Positions 47,730 to 57,330 are shown, numbered from the stretch's first letter. The stretch: 64,000 bases of DNA from Microbacterium pygmaeum (GCF_900100885.1 NZ_LT629692.1:3410001-3474000), one strand, 5' to 3'. The notes: generated by a model not told the origin, from the letters alone. Made by a program: numbers and translations.

Positions 47730-48790
47730 CGATGCACCAGGCCGGCCCACCACAGCCGGTACCGCTCCGCCACATCGACGAGCGAGGGGCTGAGGCCAGT
47801 GCCGGAGGCCAAGGATGTCAGCTCCGGCCGCAGCCACGCCTCAGCCACTCGGCGGGGAAGATCCTCGGGGTCGTACAGTGCCAGGGTGCCGGGACGAAGC
47901 GCCGCCATCTCCTGCGCGTACCGCGAGGAGACGACGAGCGGCCGTCGGCCGACCTCCACCCAGTCGAGCATGGAACGTGACGCGGAAACGTGCTCGTGGG
48001 CGGCCAGCGGGATTCCAGCCTGAACGAGCTGGCGAACGAAGCACTCCTCCTCGAGCAGGCCCGTCACTTCGAAACGCACCCGCCTTCGCTCGGCTTCGGC
48101 GCGGAGCAGGGCGAGATCCCCGCCGTGACCGGCCGACGGGCCGCCGATCGCTCGAACGACGATCTCTCCGACCCGCTCGCCGCGTGCCGACAGGATCTCG
48201 GCCGCGTCGGCCACGGCGCGGATGGCGTTGGCGTGGCCTTTCCCGGGATAGATGTACCCGGCGATCAGCACGCGAAGGTCTCGCGCGTCAGTGCCCTCGG
48301 CTTCGAGCTCCCGTCTCCCCGTGCGGACCCGGTCGACCCGCGCGCCCAACGGGATGACGTGCGGTACGCCCACCTGCGGCAGGAACTCCGCGGTCAACCG
48401 CTGCTCGTGCTCGCTGTTCACTGTGACTGCCCGGGCGGCGGCGAAGAAACGCGTGTACGCCGCGGTTCGCCGCGAGAACATGGCGCCGTCGGAGGTCTGC
48501 GGCAGATCGTGCACCGTGAGAGTCAGCGCGGTGCGAACCCCGATCTGCTCGAGGTTGTCGGCGGCCTCCTCCGGCGACGCGCCGAACAGACGATCCGTGA
48601 CATGCAGGTGCGTCCGCGGAGCATCGGCGACCGCGGCGAGCGCGTCGTCGATCGCCGGGACCGCCACCGTCGTCGTTCGCTCGTCGAGCTCATACAGGGC
48701 TGCGGCGACATCAGCGGCGTACCCGACGACGCCGTGATCGGGCGGCCCCACGAGCAACTGCAGCGGGGGGGCTTCGGTCACCCGGCTCAT
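47726..48790 (-). CDS. Glycosyltransferase family 4-like protein
   Basis: A 354-residue GT-B protein. DHGVVGYAADVAAALY near the start is the GT4 donor-side loop, TVNSEHEQRLTAEFLPQVG and the central LRVLIAGYIYPGKGH strand fit, and AAHEHVSASRSMLDWVEVGRRPLVV occupies the sugar-nucleotide end, here without a clear E-x7-E. It probably adds one sugar to an unknown acceptor. ATG 48790 (or GTG 48802) is close to a TATAAC box. It is divergent from the block starting at 48907. Confidence 0.78.
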   Translation of the reverse strand: MSRVTEAPPLQLLVGPPDHGVVGYAADVAAALYELDERTTTVAVPAIDDALAAVADAPRTHLHVTDRLFGASPEEAADNLEQIGVRTALTLTVHDLPQTSDGAMFSRRTAAYTRFFAAARAVTVNSEHEQRLTAEFLPQVGVPHVIPLGARVDRVRTGRRELEAEGTDARDLRVLIAGYIYPGKGHANAIRAVADAAEILSARGERVGEIVVRAIGGPSAGHGGDLALLRAEAERRRVRFEVTGLLEEECFVRQLVQAGIPLAAHEHVSASRSMLDWVEVGRRPLVVSSRYAQEMAALRPGTLALYDPEDLPRRVAEAWLRPELTSLASGTGLSPSLVDVAERYRLWWAGLVHR

Positions 48791-48906
48791 GGTTATACGC
48801 ACATGTCGTCCACGTCAAGCCGCAGGTGGTTCCGGGTGGACGAACTTATCGTCAGGGACAGAGGTGGCTTGACGGCCAGCTGACCCGATCCCCCCGACGG
48901 AGCACG

Positions 48907-50037
48907 ATGGCACTGCACGCGCGCGCGATAGATCTCGAGAACCACCAGGACGTGGCATCCCGGATCATCACCGTCGCATCTGCGCCCGCCGGCCACCCGT
49001 ATGTCGCTCGAGTCGCCGCGGCCCCGGGCGTTTCCGTGCTGCCGGATCCGCCGATCGCCGGGCGCCCGGCCGACGTGTGGTGGCCGCCGGCCGTCCTCGA
49101 CCCGGTCTGGATCGATCAGCACCGGCACGCGGCAGACCTTCTGCACATCCATTTCGGGACCGAGTCGTTCTCGCCCGGCCATCTCACGGCGGTCATCGAT
49201 GCCGCGCACGCCGCCGGATGGCCGGTCGTGTTCACCGCGCACGATCTCGAGCACCCGCAGCTCGGCGATCAAGCGGCCTACGCCCTGCAGCTCGACGAGC
49301 TCTTCCAAGGGGCCGACGCCGTCGTCACGCTCACCGACGGTGCGGCGGCGGTCATCCGCGAGCGCTGGAACAGGGAGGCCGTCGTGCTGCCGCATCCATC
49401 CGTCCTGCCATACGACGCCGTAGGCCCTCGCGTTCTGGCGCAGAACGAGATCCGGGTCGGCGTGCACCTGAAGGATCTACGACCGAATGTCGACGGGCCG
49501 GGCACCGTGCGCACACTGATCGGGTCCGTCGACCGTCTCCGCGCTGCCGGGGTTCCCGCCGAGGCGGAGGTGCGTCTGCAGCATCGCGTGCGCGACGAGC
49601 GGGCCCGCGACGCCGTGCGGGCGCTCTGCGCCGACGGCGAGCACACCACGCTTATCGAACACGAGCGACTGTCCGACGCGGAGCTCGTCATCGCTCTCAG
49701 CCGGCTCGACGCGTATGTGCTCCCCTACCGGCACGGCACCCATTCGGGTTGGCTGGAACTGTGCTGGGACCTCGGCGTCCCGGTGGCTGCCCCCGCAGTC
49801 GGCTTCTACGCCGAGCAGCATGCCGAGGGTTCGGCCGCCTACCCGCCCGGCGACTCCTCCGCGCTCGCCGATGCCCTCCATGCCCTCGTCGCCGGCCCGC
49901 AAGCCACGCGAGCGGGGAGCGTCGAGCGACGCGAACTCATCACCGTTCGCCGCGGGATCCGCCAGGAAACGGACGCGCGGGTCGCGGAGGCCCACGCCGC
50001 GTTGTATCGGTCGCTGCTGGACGGGCGGCCGCGATGA
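48907..50037 (+). CDS. Glycosyltransferase (GT-B fold)
   Basis: A 376-residue protein. HIHFGTESFSPGHLTAVIDAA and VFTAHDLEHPQLGDQ, with GADAVVTLTDGAAAVIRERW, resemble N-terminal domains of GT4-like transferases; the C-terminal HGTHSGWLELCWDLGVPVAAP carries the donor-binding turn. The ATG at 48907 follows a TTGACG box at 48870-48875. It is the first gene of a four-gene plus-strand block with ATGA, GTGA and 10-bp overlaps, so all are translated together. Confidence 0.78.
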   Translation: MALHARAIDLENHQDVASRIITVASAPAGHPYVARVAAAPGVSVLPDPPIAGRPADVWWPPAVLDPVWIDQHRHAADLLHIHFGTESFSPGHLTAVIDAAHAAGWPVVFTAHDLEHPQLGDQAAYALQLDELFQGADAVVTLTDGAAAVIRERWNREAVVLPHPSVLPYDAVGPRVLAQNEIRVGVHLKDLRPNVDGPGTVRTLIGSVDRLRAAGVPAEAEVRLQHRVRDERARDAVRALCADGEHTTLIEHERLSDAELVIALSRLDAYVLPYRHGTHSGWLELCWDLGVPVAAPAVGFYAEQHAEGSAAYPPGDSSALADALHALVAGPQATRAGSVERRELITVRRGIRQETDARVAEAHAALYRSLLDGRPR

Positions 50038-51164
50038 CGATCCTGGCGCGGCGACTGCGGATCGTCGTGATCGCCCCGCTGCGCTTCCCGATCCGCGTGC
50101 CGCACTCGGGCGGACTCGAATCCGCGGTGTGGTCCGAAGTCACCGCGCTGCGCGCCCGCGGGCACGATGTGCGCCTCGTCGCGGTACGCGGATCGGACTT
50201 CGTTGCGGAGGGCGGCGCGTTCGAGCTGCCCAACCTGGAATGGCCGCGCGATTCCGCCACGTCCGACGTGGCCTATCCGCTCAGCTACGAGTCCACCACC
50301 GTCCCGGCACTGGAGCGCGCACTCGAGACGATCGCCGCAGGGCCCGAGCGTTTCGATGTCATCTCGAATCACTGCCTGCACCCTCTGCCGATCCGACGCG
50401 CGCCGACCCTGGGTGTACCGATGGTGACGACGCTGCACACCCCGCCGGATCCGGGATTCGTCGCCGCCCACGCCGGCGCCGGATCGGCGGGGAGCATCTT
50501 CCTGTCCGTCAGCGAGTTCACTCGTCGGGAATGGGCCCGGGCGGGTCTGCACTCCGAGGTGCTGCCCAACGGAGTCGACTCGACCGCGTGGCCGCAAGGC
50601 CCCGGTGGCGACGCGCTGGTGTGGTTCGGTCGCATCGTGCCGGAGAAGGCGCCGCACCTCGCCGTCGAGGTGGCTCGTCGCCTCGGCAGACCGATCGTCC
50701 TGGCCGGTCGCATCGGCGACCAGGAGTACGCGGATGAGATGCTGCTGCCGCGGCTCGGCACCGGCGCGACCTACACCGGACCCCTTGTCCCGGCGCAACT
50801 GGCCGAGCTGGTCGGAGCGGGTGCCGCCACGCTTTCCACCCCCGCCTGGGCGGAGCCCTTCGGTCTCGTCGCACCCGAGGCCCTCATGTGCGGAACACCG
50901 GTCGTGAGCTTCGCGGTCGGCGGGGTTCCCGAGATCGCGGCACGCAGTGTCGGTATGGAGATCGTCGCCCCGGGCGATCTGGACTCGATGGCCGAACGTG
51001 CCGATGAGCTGATCCGTCGCTGCGATGCCGACCCGTCCTTCCGGACGCGCATCCGGCACAGCGCGACGCGAGGCTTCTCGCTGGACACGCGGATGGCGGC
51101 GCTCGAGAGCCGGTTCTTCGAGATGGTGGATTCTGCGGGCTATGCCGACGGGCTGACGGCGTGA
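50034..51164 (+). CDS. Glycosyltransferase family 4
   Basis: A 376-residue GT4 protein: PHSGGLESAVWSEVTALRARGHDV at the N-terminus, SEFTRREWARAG, LVWFGRIVPEKAPHLAVEVA and the retaining-GT signature WAEPFGLVAPEALMCGTPVV with E-x7-E. It transfers a sugar from a nucleotide donor with retention. ATG 50034 overlaps the previous stop. Similar neighbours suggest successive steps in assembling one glycan. Confidence 0.87.
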   Translation: MTILARRLRIVVIAPLRFPIRVPHSGGLESAVWSEVTALRARGHDVRLVAVRGSDFVAEGGAFELPNLEWPRDSATSDVAYPLSYESTTVPALERALETIAAGPERFDVISNHCLHPLPIRRAPTLGVPMVTTLHTPPDPGFVAAHAGAGSAGSIFLSVSEFTRREWARAGLHSEVLPNGVDSTAWPQGPGGDALVWFGRIVPEKAPHLAVEVARRLGRPIVLAGRIGDQEYADEMLLPRLGTGATYTGPLVPAQLAELVGAGAATLSTPAWAEPFGLVAPEALMCGTPVVSFAVGGVPEIAARSVGMEIVAPGDLDSMAERADELIRRCDADPSFRTRIRHSATRGFSLDTRMAALESRFFEMVDSAGYADGLTA

Positions 51165-52186
51165 CGGAGAGCATCGGCTGGTACGTCCATCATCATGGGC
51201 GCGGCCACCTCACGCGCCTGCTCAGCATCGCACCGCACGTGGACGCGGACATACGATGTTTCAGCTCGCTCCCTCGACCCGACATGCTGCCGTTTCACTG
51301 CACGTGGACGATGGTGGACCGGGACGACGAGGTGGCCGGAGACGGCGGCGATCCGCGGGACGCGGACCCCACAGCTGGAGGGCTGCTGCATTGGGCGCCG
51401 CTCGGACACCGAGGGCACCGCGGACGGATGTCGGCGATCGTCGCGTCGCTGGCCGACGATCCCGTCGACGCGTTCGTCGTCGACGTCTCCGTCGAGGTGA
51501 CCCTCCTGGTCCGGCTCCTCGGCTTCCGGGTCGTGCTGATCGCGCAGCCCGGCGCGCGTGACGATTCGGCGCACCACCTCGCGTTCCAGGCCGCGACGAC
51601 CATCGTCGCTCCGTGGCCGCGGTCGCTGCTCGAGCCCGCCCACCTCGCGGCGTTCGGCAACAAGACGGTGTACACGGGCGGCATCAGCCGCTACGAGGCG
51701 AGACTGGCCACGCCACCGCCGACCAGCCCGCGCGGGGATGACATCGTGGTCCTGGGCGGCGCCGGCGGTAGCGCCGTGTCAGGCGGCGACATCGCTTCCG
51801 CAGCGCAGGCGACGGGCCGCCGCTGGCACGATCTCGGGGCCACACCAGATGCGACCTGGTCAGCCGACCCGTGGGGCGAACTCACCACTGCGGGCGCGGT
51901 CGTCTCGTGGGCGGGTCAGAACGCGATTGCAGACCTGGCTGCGGCCGAGACGCCCGCCATCGTCATTCCACAGGAGCGGCCGTTCGCCGAGCAACGCGAG
52001 ACGGCCCGCGCACTCGAACAGGCGGGGCTTGCCATCGTGATCCCGGAGTGGCCGGAGCGTTCTGCATGGTCCTCCCTGATCGAGCGGGCGACGAACCTGC
52101 GGCCCGACTGGGACAGGTGGGAGGTGCGCGGCGCGGCGGCGCGCGCTGCTCGGGCGATCTGCGAAACGGCCGGCGGATGCCGGTGA
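51161..52186 (+). CDS. MurG/GT28-like glycosyltransferase
   Basis: A 341-residue protein starting at GTG 51161, which overlaps the previous stop. GWYVHHHGRGHLTRLLSIAP has the GHxxR loop of MurG/MGT-type enzymes, preceded by an unusual run of three histidines. The C-terminal half reads VVLGGAGGSA, GAVVSWAGQNAIADLAAAETPAIVIPQERPFAEQ (quoted in pieces), matching the UDP-sugar-binding end of GT28. It has no signal or membrane segment and is probably cytoplasmic. The acceptor is unknown. Confidence 0.8.
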   Translation: MTESIGWYVHHHGRGHLTRLLSIAPHVDADIRCFSSLPRPDMLPFHCTWTMVDRDDEVAGDGGDPRDADPTAGGLLHWAPLGHRGHRGRMSAIVASLADDPVDAFVVDVSVEVTLLVRLLGFRVVLIAQPGARDDSAHHLAFQAATTIVAPWPRSLLEPAHLAAFGNKTVYTGGISRYEARLATPPPTSPRGDDIVVLGGAGGSAVSGGDIASAAQATGRRWHDLGATPDATWSADPWGELTTAGAVVSWAGQNAIADLAAAETPAIVIPQERPFAEQRETARALEQAGLAIVIPEWPERSAWSSLIERATNLRPDWDRWEVRGAAARAARAICETAGGCR

Positions 52187-53028
52187 GAACCGAGCGCCGG
52201 AGCACTGCGGCGGTGTCCGTCGTCACGCTCTGCTCCGCACCGCGAGTGTCGCACGTTCGCAACCAACTGGCCGGCCTCGCGGCCGGTCACCCGGCGACCC
52301 GCACCGTGGTCTGGATGGGTGACGACGAGCCGGCCGACCTCGACGCCGAGCGGATCATCCGACTGCCACCCGGAGAGCATGGGCTGCGCCTGGCGGCCGC
52401 ACGCAACGCTGGAGCTTCCGTTGCCATCGCCGACGGCGCCGACCTGCTCGTGTTCCTCGACGCGGACTGCGTCCCGGGTGCGCACATGCTCGGGCGATAC
52501 CGCGCCGCGTCCGCGGCCCATCCCGATGCGGTCCTCTGCGGGCCAGTCACATACCTGCCCGCGGGGACGGATGCCGCGGACCAGGACACGCTGGCCGCGC
52601 TGACCTCGCCGCATCCGGCGCGGCCGAACCCGCCGGACGGCGAAGTGCTCATCGCGAGTGCGAGCGAATACCCGCTGTTCTGGTCTCTGTCATTCGCGCT
52701 CACCGCCGAGACGTGGACGCGAACCGGTGGGTTCCATGACGGCTACGAGGGCTACGGCGCCGAGGACACCGACTTCGCGTTCTCACTGCGGCGTGACGGG
52801 GTGCCTCTGGTGTGGGTGGGAGGCGCACACGCCTACCATCAGCACCACCCGACGACCTCCCCGCCCTGGCAGCATCTCGATGACATCCTTCGCAACGGCT
52901 CGCTGTTCGCCGCGCGCTGGGGAGGGTGGCCGATGACGGGCTGGCTGAACGCCTTCGCAGAGGCGGGAGCCGTGCACTGGGATGGCGCACAGTGGCGTCG
53001 GACGCCCGACGCCGCGCACTCCGCCTAG
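52177..53028 (+). CDS. Glycosyltransferase family 2
   Basis: A 283-residue GT-A enzyme: VSVVTLCSAPRVSHVRNQL, LVFLDADCVPGAHML (DxD) and GGFHDGYEGYGAEDTDFAF, the GxED-type motif also seen in the GT2 at 46467. It overlaps the GT28-like gene by 10 bp; GTG 52183 is an alternative start with a GTGA overlap. It is the last gene of the plus-strand block and collides tail-to-tail, by four bases, with the minus-strand GT4 gene. Confidence 0.85.
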   Translation: MPVRTERRSTAAVSVVTLCSAPRVSHVRNQLAGLAAGHPATRTVVWMGDDEPADLDAERIIRLPPGEHGLRLAAARNAGASVAIADGADLLVFLDADCVPGAHMLGRYRAASAAHPDAVLCGPVTYLPAGTDAADQDTLAALTSPHPARPNPPDGEVLIASASEYPLFWSLSFALTAETWTRTGGFHDGYEGYGAEDTDFAFSLRRDGVPLVWVGGAHAYHQHHPTTSPPWQHLDDILRNGSLFAARWGGWPMTGWLNAFAEAGAVHWDGAQWRRTPDAAHSA

Positions 53029-54242
53029 CGTCGGCGGAGGAGCGTGTCGGCTGCGCCGAGCAGGTCCGCCGCGACCGCGTCCGGCGCGAAATCGACGATC
53101 CCGGCTCGCGCTCGTCCTGCGAGCGAGGCACCCAGTTCGGGCGATTCCAGCACTCGAGCAAGCGCAGCGGCCAGATGGACGGCATCGTGCGGAGGCACCA
53201 TCAGGCAGTCGACACCGCCGACACAGAAGTCGTCGAACCCGCTGCCGGAGGTCACGATCAGCGGTGTGCCGACGGCCTTCACCTCGACGGCTACGTTGCC
53301 GAACCCCTCCCAGCGCGACGGGCACATGACGACCGTCGCCTCTCGGATCGCGCGATAGAGCGCGCCCCCGGACACATGCCCGAGCCACGTCACGCGCCCA
53401 CGCGCAGACCGCGGCACGCTGTCGAGCAGTTCGGCGCGCGACGGCTCGAACCGCTGATCTCCTCCGGCACCTGCCAGGACGAGCCGCGCACGCGGCATCC
53501 GTTCCGAAAGCCGGCCGAATGCCGCGACGGCTTCCACCACGCCTTTGCGGCGTTCGGACCGGCCGAGGAAGAGCACGATCGGATCGCTGCCTTCCGGCCA
53601 TCCCGCCGGCAGCGCAGCGCTGCGCGACAGCGACTGCACGCGATCGACGTCGATGCAGTTGCGCACGATGATCGCCGGAGGCAGGTCGCCGATGAGGGAT
53701 TCGGTGCGCGCGAGCATCGCGGTCGAGATCGGGATCAGCCCCGCCGACCGCCGGATCTGGCGCGCCTCGCGTCGGATCTGCAGCGCGACCGGCAGTCGGC
53801 TCCCGCGCGGCAGGTCGCGCAGTCCAAGCCCGGAGATCTCGTTCGCCAGTCGTGCGCCGGTGGCGAGATTGGTCAGCAGCGGTGCCCGCCCGGGCAGACC
53901 GGCCCCGAGCGCACACCACTCCGGCAGGAAGACGCAGTCGTATCGCCCCTTCCGGTAGGCGGCCCGGATGCGCCGCGAGCGGTCGAAGAGGGCGACCGTG
54001 CGAGCCTGATCGTCGGTGCGATGGAATGCGAGCAGGCGGACGCCGTCCAGATCGGCACCGGGCAGCGGCGGCGCGTCCGAGAAGACGATCAGATCCACGT
54101 CGACGCCGCCCCGCACGAGCGCCGGAAGCAACGCTGCGTAGTGGCTGCCGATCCCGCCGGTGTACGCCGTGAGACCCGCGTATTCGGTGGTCGCGACCAG
54201 CCACCGTTTCCGCGAACCACCGCTCCGCGGTTTCCGGGTCAC
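53025..54242 (-). CDS. Glycosyltransferase family 4
   Basis: A 405-residue GT4 enzyme. AYTGGIGSHYAALLPALVRGG is the N-terminal glycine loop, IIVRNCIDVDRVQSL and IVLFLGRSERRKGVVEAVAAF are mid-protein GT4 landmarks, and PSRWEGFGNVAVEVKAVGTPLI carries E-x7-E. GTG 54242 overlaps the stop of the TupA-like gene (GTGA), so both form one minus-strand transcript. A basic TRKPRSGGSRKR tail begins the protein. Confidence 0.86.
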   Translation of the reverse strand: MTRKPRSGGSRKRWLVATTEYAGLTAYTGGIGSHYAALLPALVRGGVDVDLIVFSDAPPLPGADLDGVRLLAFHRTDDQARTVALFDRSRRIRAAYRKGRYDCVFLPEWCALGAGLPGRAPLLTNLATGARLANEISGLGLRDLPRGSRLPVALQIRREARQIRRSAGLIPISTAMLARTESLIGDLPPAIIVRNCIDVDRVQSLSRSAALPAGWPEGSDPIVLFLGRSERRKGVVEAVAAFGRLSERMPRARLVLAGAGGDQRFEPSRAELLDSVPRSARGRVTWLGHVSGGALYRAIREATVVMCPSRWEGFGNVAVEVKAVGTPLIVTSGSGFDDFCVGGVDCLMVPPHDAVHLAAALARVLESPELGASLAGRARAGIVDFAPDAVAADLLGAADTLLRRR

Positions 54243-55135
54243 CGGTACCGCCGCGGCACGGTCCAGGGGCGTCCGAAGACCGCGTTGAAGCTTTCCGGGA
54301 AGAACGGACTGTCGCCTCCTGCCGGATAGCTGGTGAGCTCGCCGAACACGATCCTGCCGCCGACGTCGTAGAGGTCGACGCGGACGAAGTCCGTTCCCGT
54401 TCCCAAGCGACCGGCGAGCTCCAGCATCTCGTCGAGACGCGCGGGCTTCGCGGGTGGCGGGTCGGCCCATGGCGGACCACCGCTCAACGCCAGGTGCCGC
54501 CACTCCGCGTCGAAGAAGTCCTGCGTGCGCAGGCCGAAGCGTCCGGCGTCCACCTGGATGAACGCGCACGTCCCGTGGAAGACGAAGAACTTGTAGTCAT
54601 CCGGGATGCCGCCGTCCTCCCCGGTGAGCATCGCTTCGACGATCACACGACGTGGTACGTACCCGTAGGCCCATTCGCGATTCGGCCCCTGTCCGTACAG
54701 CTGATCGAGCCAGCTCTGGGTGAGCGCGATGAGTCCTTCGCGCGGCGCCGAGTCTGTGCGCACGTGACGGTAGGTCCAACTCGCCGATGTCGGCGGTAGG
54801 CGAGCGTCCGGCGGGGCGGTGTTGGAGACGATCACGGCCGCGCCACTGCCGTGGGTCGGCTTCACGACGTAGGCGTCTGGGAGAACGAGATCGCGAAGGT
54901 CGGCGGCATCATCGACGATCGCGTACACCTCCGGCAGGTATTCGGAGCCGATCAGCTGTGCGACGTGATCTCGAACGGCTGCTTTGTCGGCGAAGGTGAC
55001 GAGCAGCGCACGGTGGTCGCGCAGCATCTTGTAGCGGACCTTCTCGCGAAAGGTGCGCGGATGCCTGGTGCGCCACAGCCGGAGCGCGCGCACGAGGCGG
55101 CTGCGCTCACGCCACGGCACCGGCGCTTCGGTCAT
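54239..55135 (-). CDS. TupA-like ATP-grasp ligase
   Basis: A 298-residue ATP-grasp protein of the TupA-like family: FREKVRYKMLRDHR near residues 29-42, the ATP-binding YVVKPTHGSGA loop, DYKFFVFHGTCAFIQVDAGRF, and FVRVDLYDVGGRIVFGELTSYPAGG with metal-binding acidic residues. TupA enzymes are implicated in joining amino acids to cell-wall teichuronopeptide or capsule sugars. Next to seven glycosyltransferases it may decorate the product with a peptide or amino acid. The ATG at 55135 gives the normal length. Confidence 0.82.
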   Translation of the reverse strand: MTEAPVPWRERSRLVRALRLWRTRHPRTFREKVRYKMLRDHRALLVTFADKAAVRDHVAQLIGSEYLPEVYAIVDDAADLRDLVLPDAYVVKPTHGSGAAVIVSNTAPPDARLPPTSASWTYRHVRTDSAPREGLIALTQSWLDQLYGQGPNREWAYGYVPRRVIVEAMLTGEDGGIPDDYKFFVFHGTCAFIQVDAGRFGLRTQDFFDAEWRHLALSGGPPWADPPPAKPARLDEMLELAGRLGTGTDFVRVDLYDVGGRIVFGELTSYPAGGDSPFFPESFNAVFGRPWTVPRRYR

Positions 55136-55157
55136 GAGCCCGACGACGTCAGTCGAC

Positions 55158-55397
55158 TCAGTCCGACGAACGCCCGGTCTCGCTCTGCAGTCGTTCGATG
55201 TGCTCGGACGCCTCCGCCTTCGTCAGATCGGCGGAGATCTCCTCCCCCGCCTCGCGAGCGAGGGTGTCGAGATAGCTGCGCTGAGCCGCCGTCATCGGCT
55301 CGTCGCCGGTGACCCAATCCGACGGGTCCTTCACCGCGGGATCGGCATCCGGCCGGACTGCAGCGAGAACGTCATCGGAATTGTTCGTGTCTGACAT
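55158..55397 (-). CDS. DUF3072 domain protein
   Basis: A 79-residue hydrophilic protein. WVTGDEPMTAAQRSYLDTLA and the following EAGEEISADLTKAEASEHIE are the DUF3072 signature, a small actinobacterial family of unknown function with a SAP-like helix pair. It starts 22 bp from the end of the TupA-like gene's 5' neighbour region and is divergent from the SDR at 55557, separated by 159 bp. Confidence 0.8.
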   Translation of the reverse strand: MSDTNNSDDVLAAVRPDADPAVKDPSDWVTGDEPMTAAQRSYLDTLAREAGEEISADLTKAEASEHIERLQSETGRSSD

Positions 55398-55556
55398 GCA
55401 GGCCACGGTATGGCATTCCGCGGACACCGCTCCGGGCTTGACATCGCTGCGTGCAAGCGCGCGAGCGGCGAGCGTGCAGCCACTCCCGCTGTCAACCCCG
55501 TGCGTTCTCCGGTTCCGCACGGTGGACTCATTCCGAGTGACGACGCAGGAGGAAGC

Positions 55557-56396
55557 ATGAACCAGCCCGCTCAGCAGCAGGAATTCCCGGGCAGCGATCA
55601 GGAGATGGACCCTCGACCGGACTACGGCGAGAGCAGCTACCGCGGATCTGGGCGGCTGCAGGGCAAAGTCGCGCTCATCACGGGCGCAGACAGCGGAATC
55701 GGCAAGGCCGTCGCCCTCGCGTATGCACGTGAAGGCGCTGACGTCGCCATCAGCTACCTCAGCGAGCACAGCGATGCCGAGGAGGCGAAGCGGTTCGTCG
55801 AGCACGCCGGGCAACGCGCGCTGCTGCTGCCAGGCGACATCTCGGATGCCGCGCACTGCCGCGACCTGGTCGCTCGGACGGTGTCGGAATTCGGACGCCT
55901 CGATGTGCTCGTGAGCAACGCCGCCTTTCAGATGAACCGGTCCGACCTTGCAGATGTCCCCGACGAAGAATGGGACTTCACCTGGGCGACGAACGTCGAT
56001 GCCTACTTCCATCTCGTGAAGGCGGCCCTTCCTCATCTGAAGCCGGGGGCGTCCATCATCGGCTCATCCTCGGTGCAATCCGACCAGCCATCCCCGTCGC
56101 TCCTGCCCTACGCCGCCACCAAAGCGGCTATCGCCAGCATCACGGCTTCGCTGGCGCAGATGCTCGGCGAGCGCGGCATCCGCGCCAACAGCGTCGCGCC
56201 CGGACCGGTGTGGACTCCCTTGATCCCATCGACGATGCCACCGGAGGCGGTGGCGAGCTTCGGAGATCAAGTTCCCTTGGGTCGACCGGCCCAGCCCGCT
56301 GAACTTGCTCCGGTGTACGTTCTGCTCGCCTCCGACGAGGCCAGCTATGTGTCGGGCGCACGCATCGCGGTCACAGGCGGCAAGCCAATCCTCTGA
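55557..56396 (+). CDS. SDR family oxidoreductase, stress-type (YhdF/GSP39-like)
   Basis: A 279-residue SDR of the extended-N-terminus group found in general stress proteins: QEFPGSDQEMDPRPDYGE precedes the Rossmann core, then TGADSGIGKAVA, VSNAA in place of NNAG, and YAATKAA for catalysis. A strong AGGAGGA site precedes ATG 55557. Such enzymes reduce aldehydes or ketones and are often induced by stress; the substrate is unknown. It is monocistronic. Confidence 0.87.
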   Translation: MNQPAQQQEFPGSDQEMDPRPDYGESSYRGSGRLQGKVALITGADSGIGKAVALAYAREGADVAISYLSEHSDAEEAKRFVEHAGQRALLLPGDISDAAHCRDLVARTVSEFGRLDVLVSNAAFQMNRSDLADVPDEEWDFTWATNVDAYFHLVKAALPHLKPGASIIGSSSVQSDQPSPSLLPYAATKAAIASITASLAQMLGERGIRANSVAPGPVWTPLIPSTMPPEAVASFGDQVPLGRPAQPAELAPVYVLLASDEASYVSGARIAVTGGKPIL

Positions 56397-56501
56397 TCTC
56401 GCTGACGGTGGTCGTCGCCATCCGCCTGATCGCAGGACTAGCGTGGGTGCAGAGAGCTGGATCCCGGTCCCGAGGTGGACCCGGATCAGCGAAGGGGCGA
56501 C

Positions 56502-57221
56502 ATGACCGTGAAGGTGGATGCGCGGAACGCTGCTGAATCCGCGTCGGGTCGGCTGAGCCGGGAGCTGATCGTGGAGACGGCGCTCGCGCAGATCGATCGC
56601 GTGGGTGCGCAGTCGCTGTCGATGCGATCGCTGGCGCAGGAGCTGGGCGTCGAGGCGATGTCGCTCTACCGCTACGTCCGCGGCAGAGAGGACCTGCTGG
56701 AGGCGGTGATCGCCTCGCTGATGGACGGCCTGAATTCGAGACTCGATCCCGAATTGACGCAGCACTGGCAGGGCTTCCTGCAGAGCCTCGCCCACGAGAT
56801 GCGCATGATCGCCGTCGACCACCCTCGCGCCTTCCCGCTGATCGCGACCCGCCACCCCGCTGCCCCATGGCTCCGGCCCCCGCTGCGCAGCGTCGAGGTC
56901 GTCGACACCTTCCTCACGTCCCTGATCGGCTACGGATTCTCCGACGAGCAGGCTGTCAGCGCGTATCGCTCGTTCAGCAGCTTCCTCCTCGGACAACTGC
57001 TGCTGGAGTCGGCCACCCGCGGGGCTGACACCGCGCCGGTGGAGGAGCCGATCGACGAGGGCGGGGCCGACATTCCTGCGCGAGACGGCCGCGTCAGTCT
57101 GGACGACGCGCCCGAAGTGCGCCGGCTCCGGCAGCTGTTGAGCGAGGACCGGGCAGACGAGGAGTTCGAGGCCTCCCTGGAGATGCTGATCGATCGGCTG
57201 GATGCGGAACTCAGCCAGTAG
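56502..57221 (+). CDS. TetR family regulator (TetR_C-type C-terminal domain)
   Basis: A 239-residue regulator. GRLSRELIVETALAQIDRVG and SMRSLAQELGVEAMSLYRYV form the DNA-binding helices; the C-terminal helical domain resembles TetR_C_1, as in tetracycline-type repressors, but no efflux gene adjoins it. GAAGGGG precedes ATG 56502. It is 105 bp downstream of the SDR and may or may not be linked to it. Confidence 0.85.
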   Translation: MTVKVDARNAAESASGRLSRELIVETALAQIDRVGAQSLSMRSLAQELGVEAMSLYRYVRGREDLLEAVIASLMDGLNSRLDPELTQHWQGFLQSLAHEMRMIAVDHPRAFPLIATRHPAAPWLRPPLRSVEVVDTFLTSLIGYGFSDEQAVSAYRSFSSFLLGQLLLESATRGADTAPVEEPIDEGGADIPARDGRVSLDDAPEVRRLRQLLSEDRADEEFEASLEMLIDRLDAELSQ

Positions 57222-57330
57222 ATCCGGCGTGACCTGACGGCTCCGATACGGCAGACTTACGGTGTAAGTGCGCCGAGACGCGCATCGATCGACGCGCGCG
57301 CCTCAGGATGCCGCGAGAAGAGGAGCCGCA

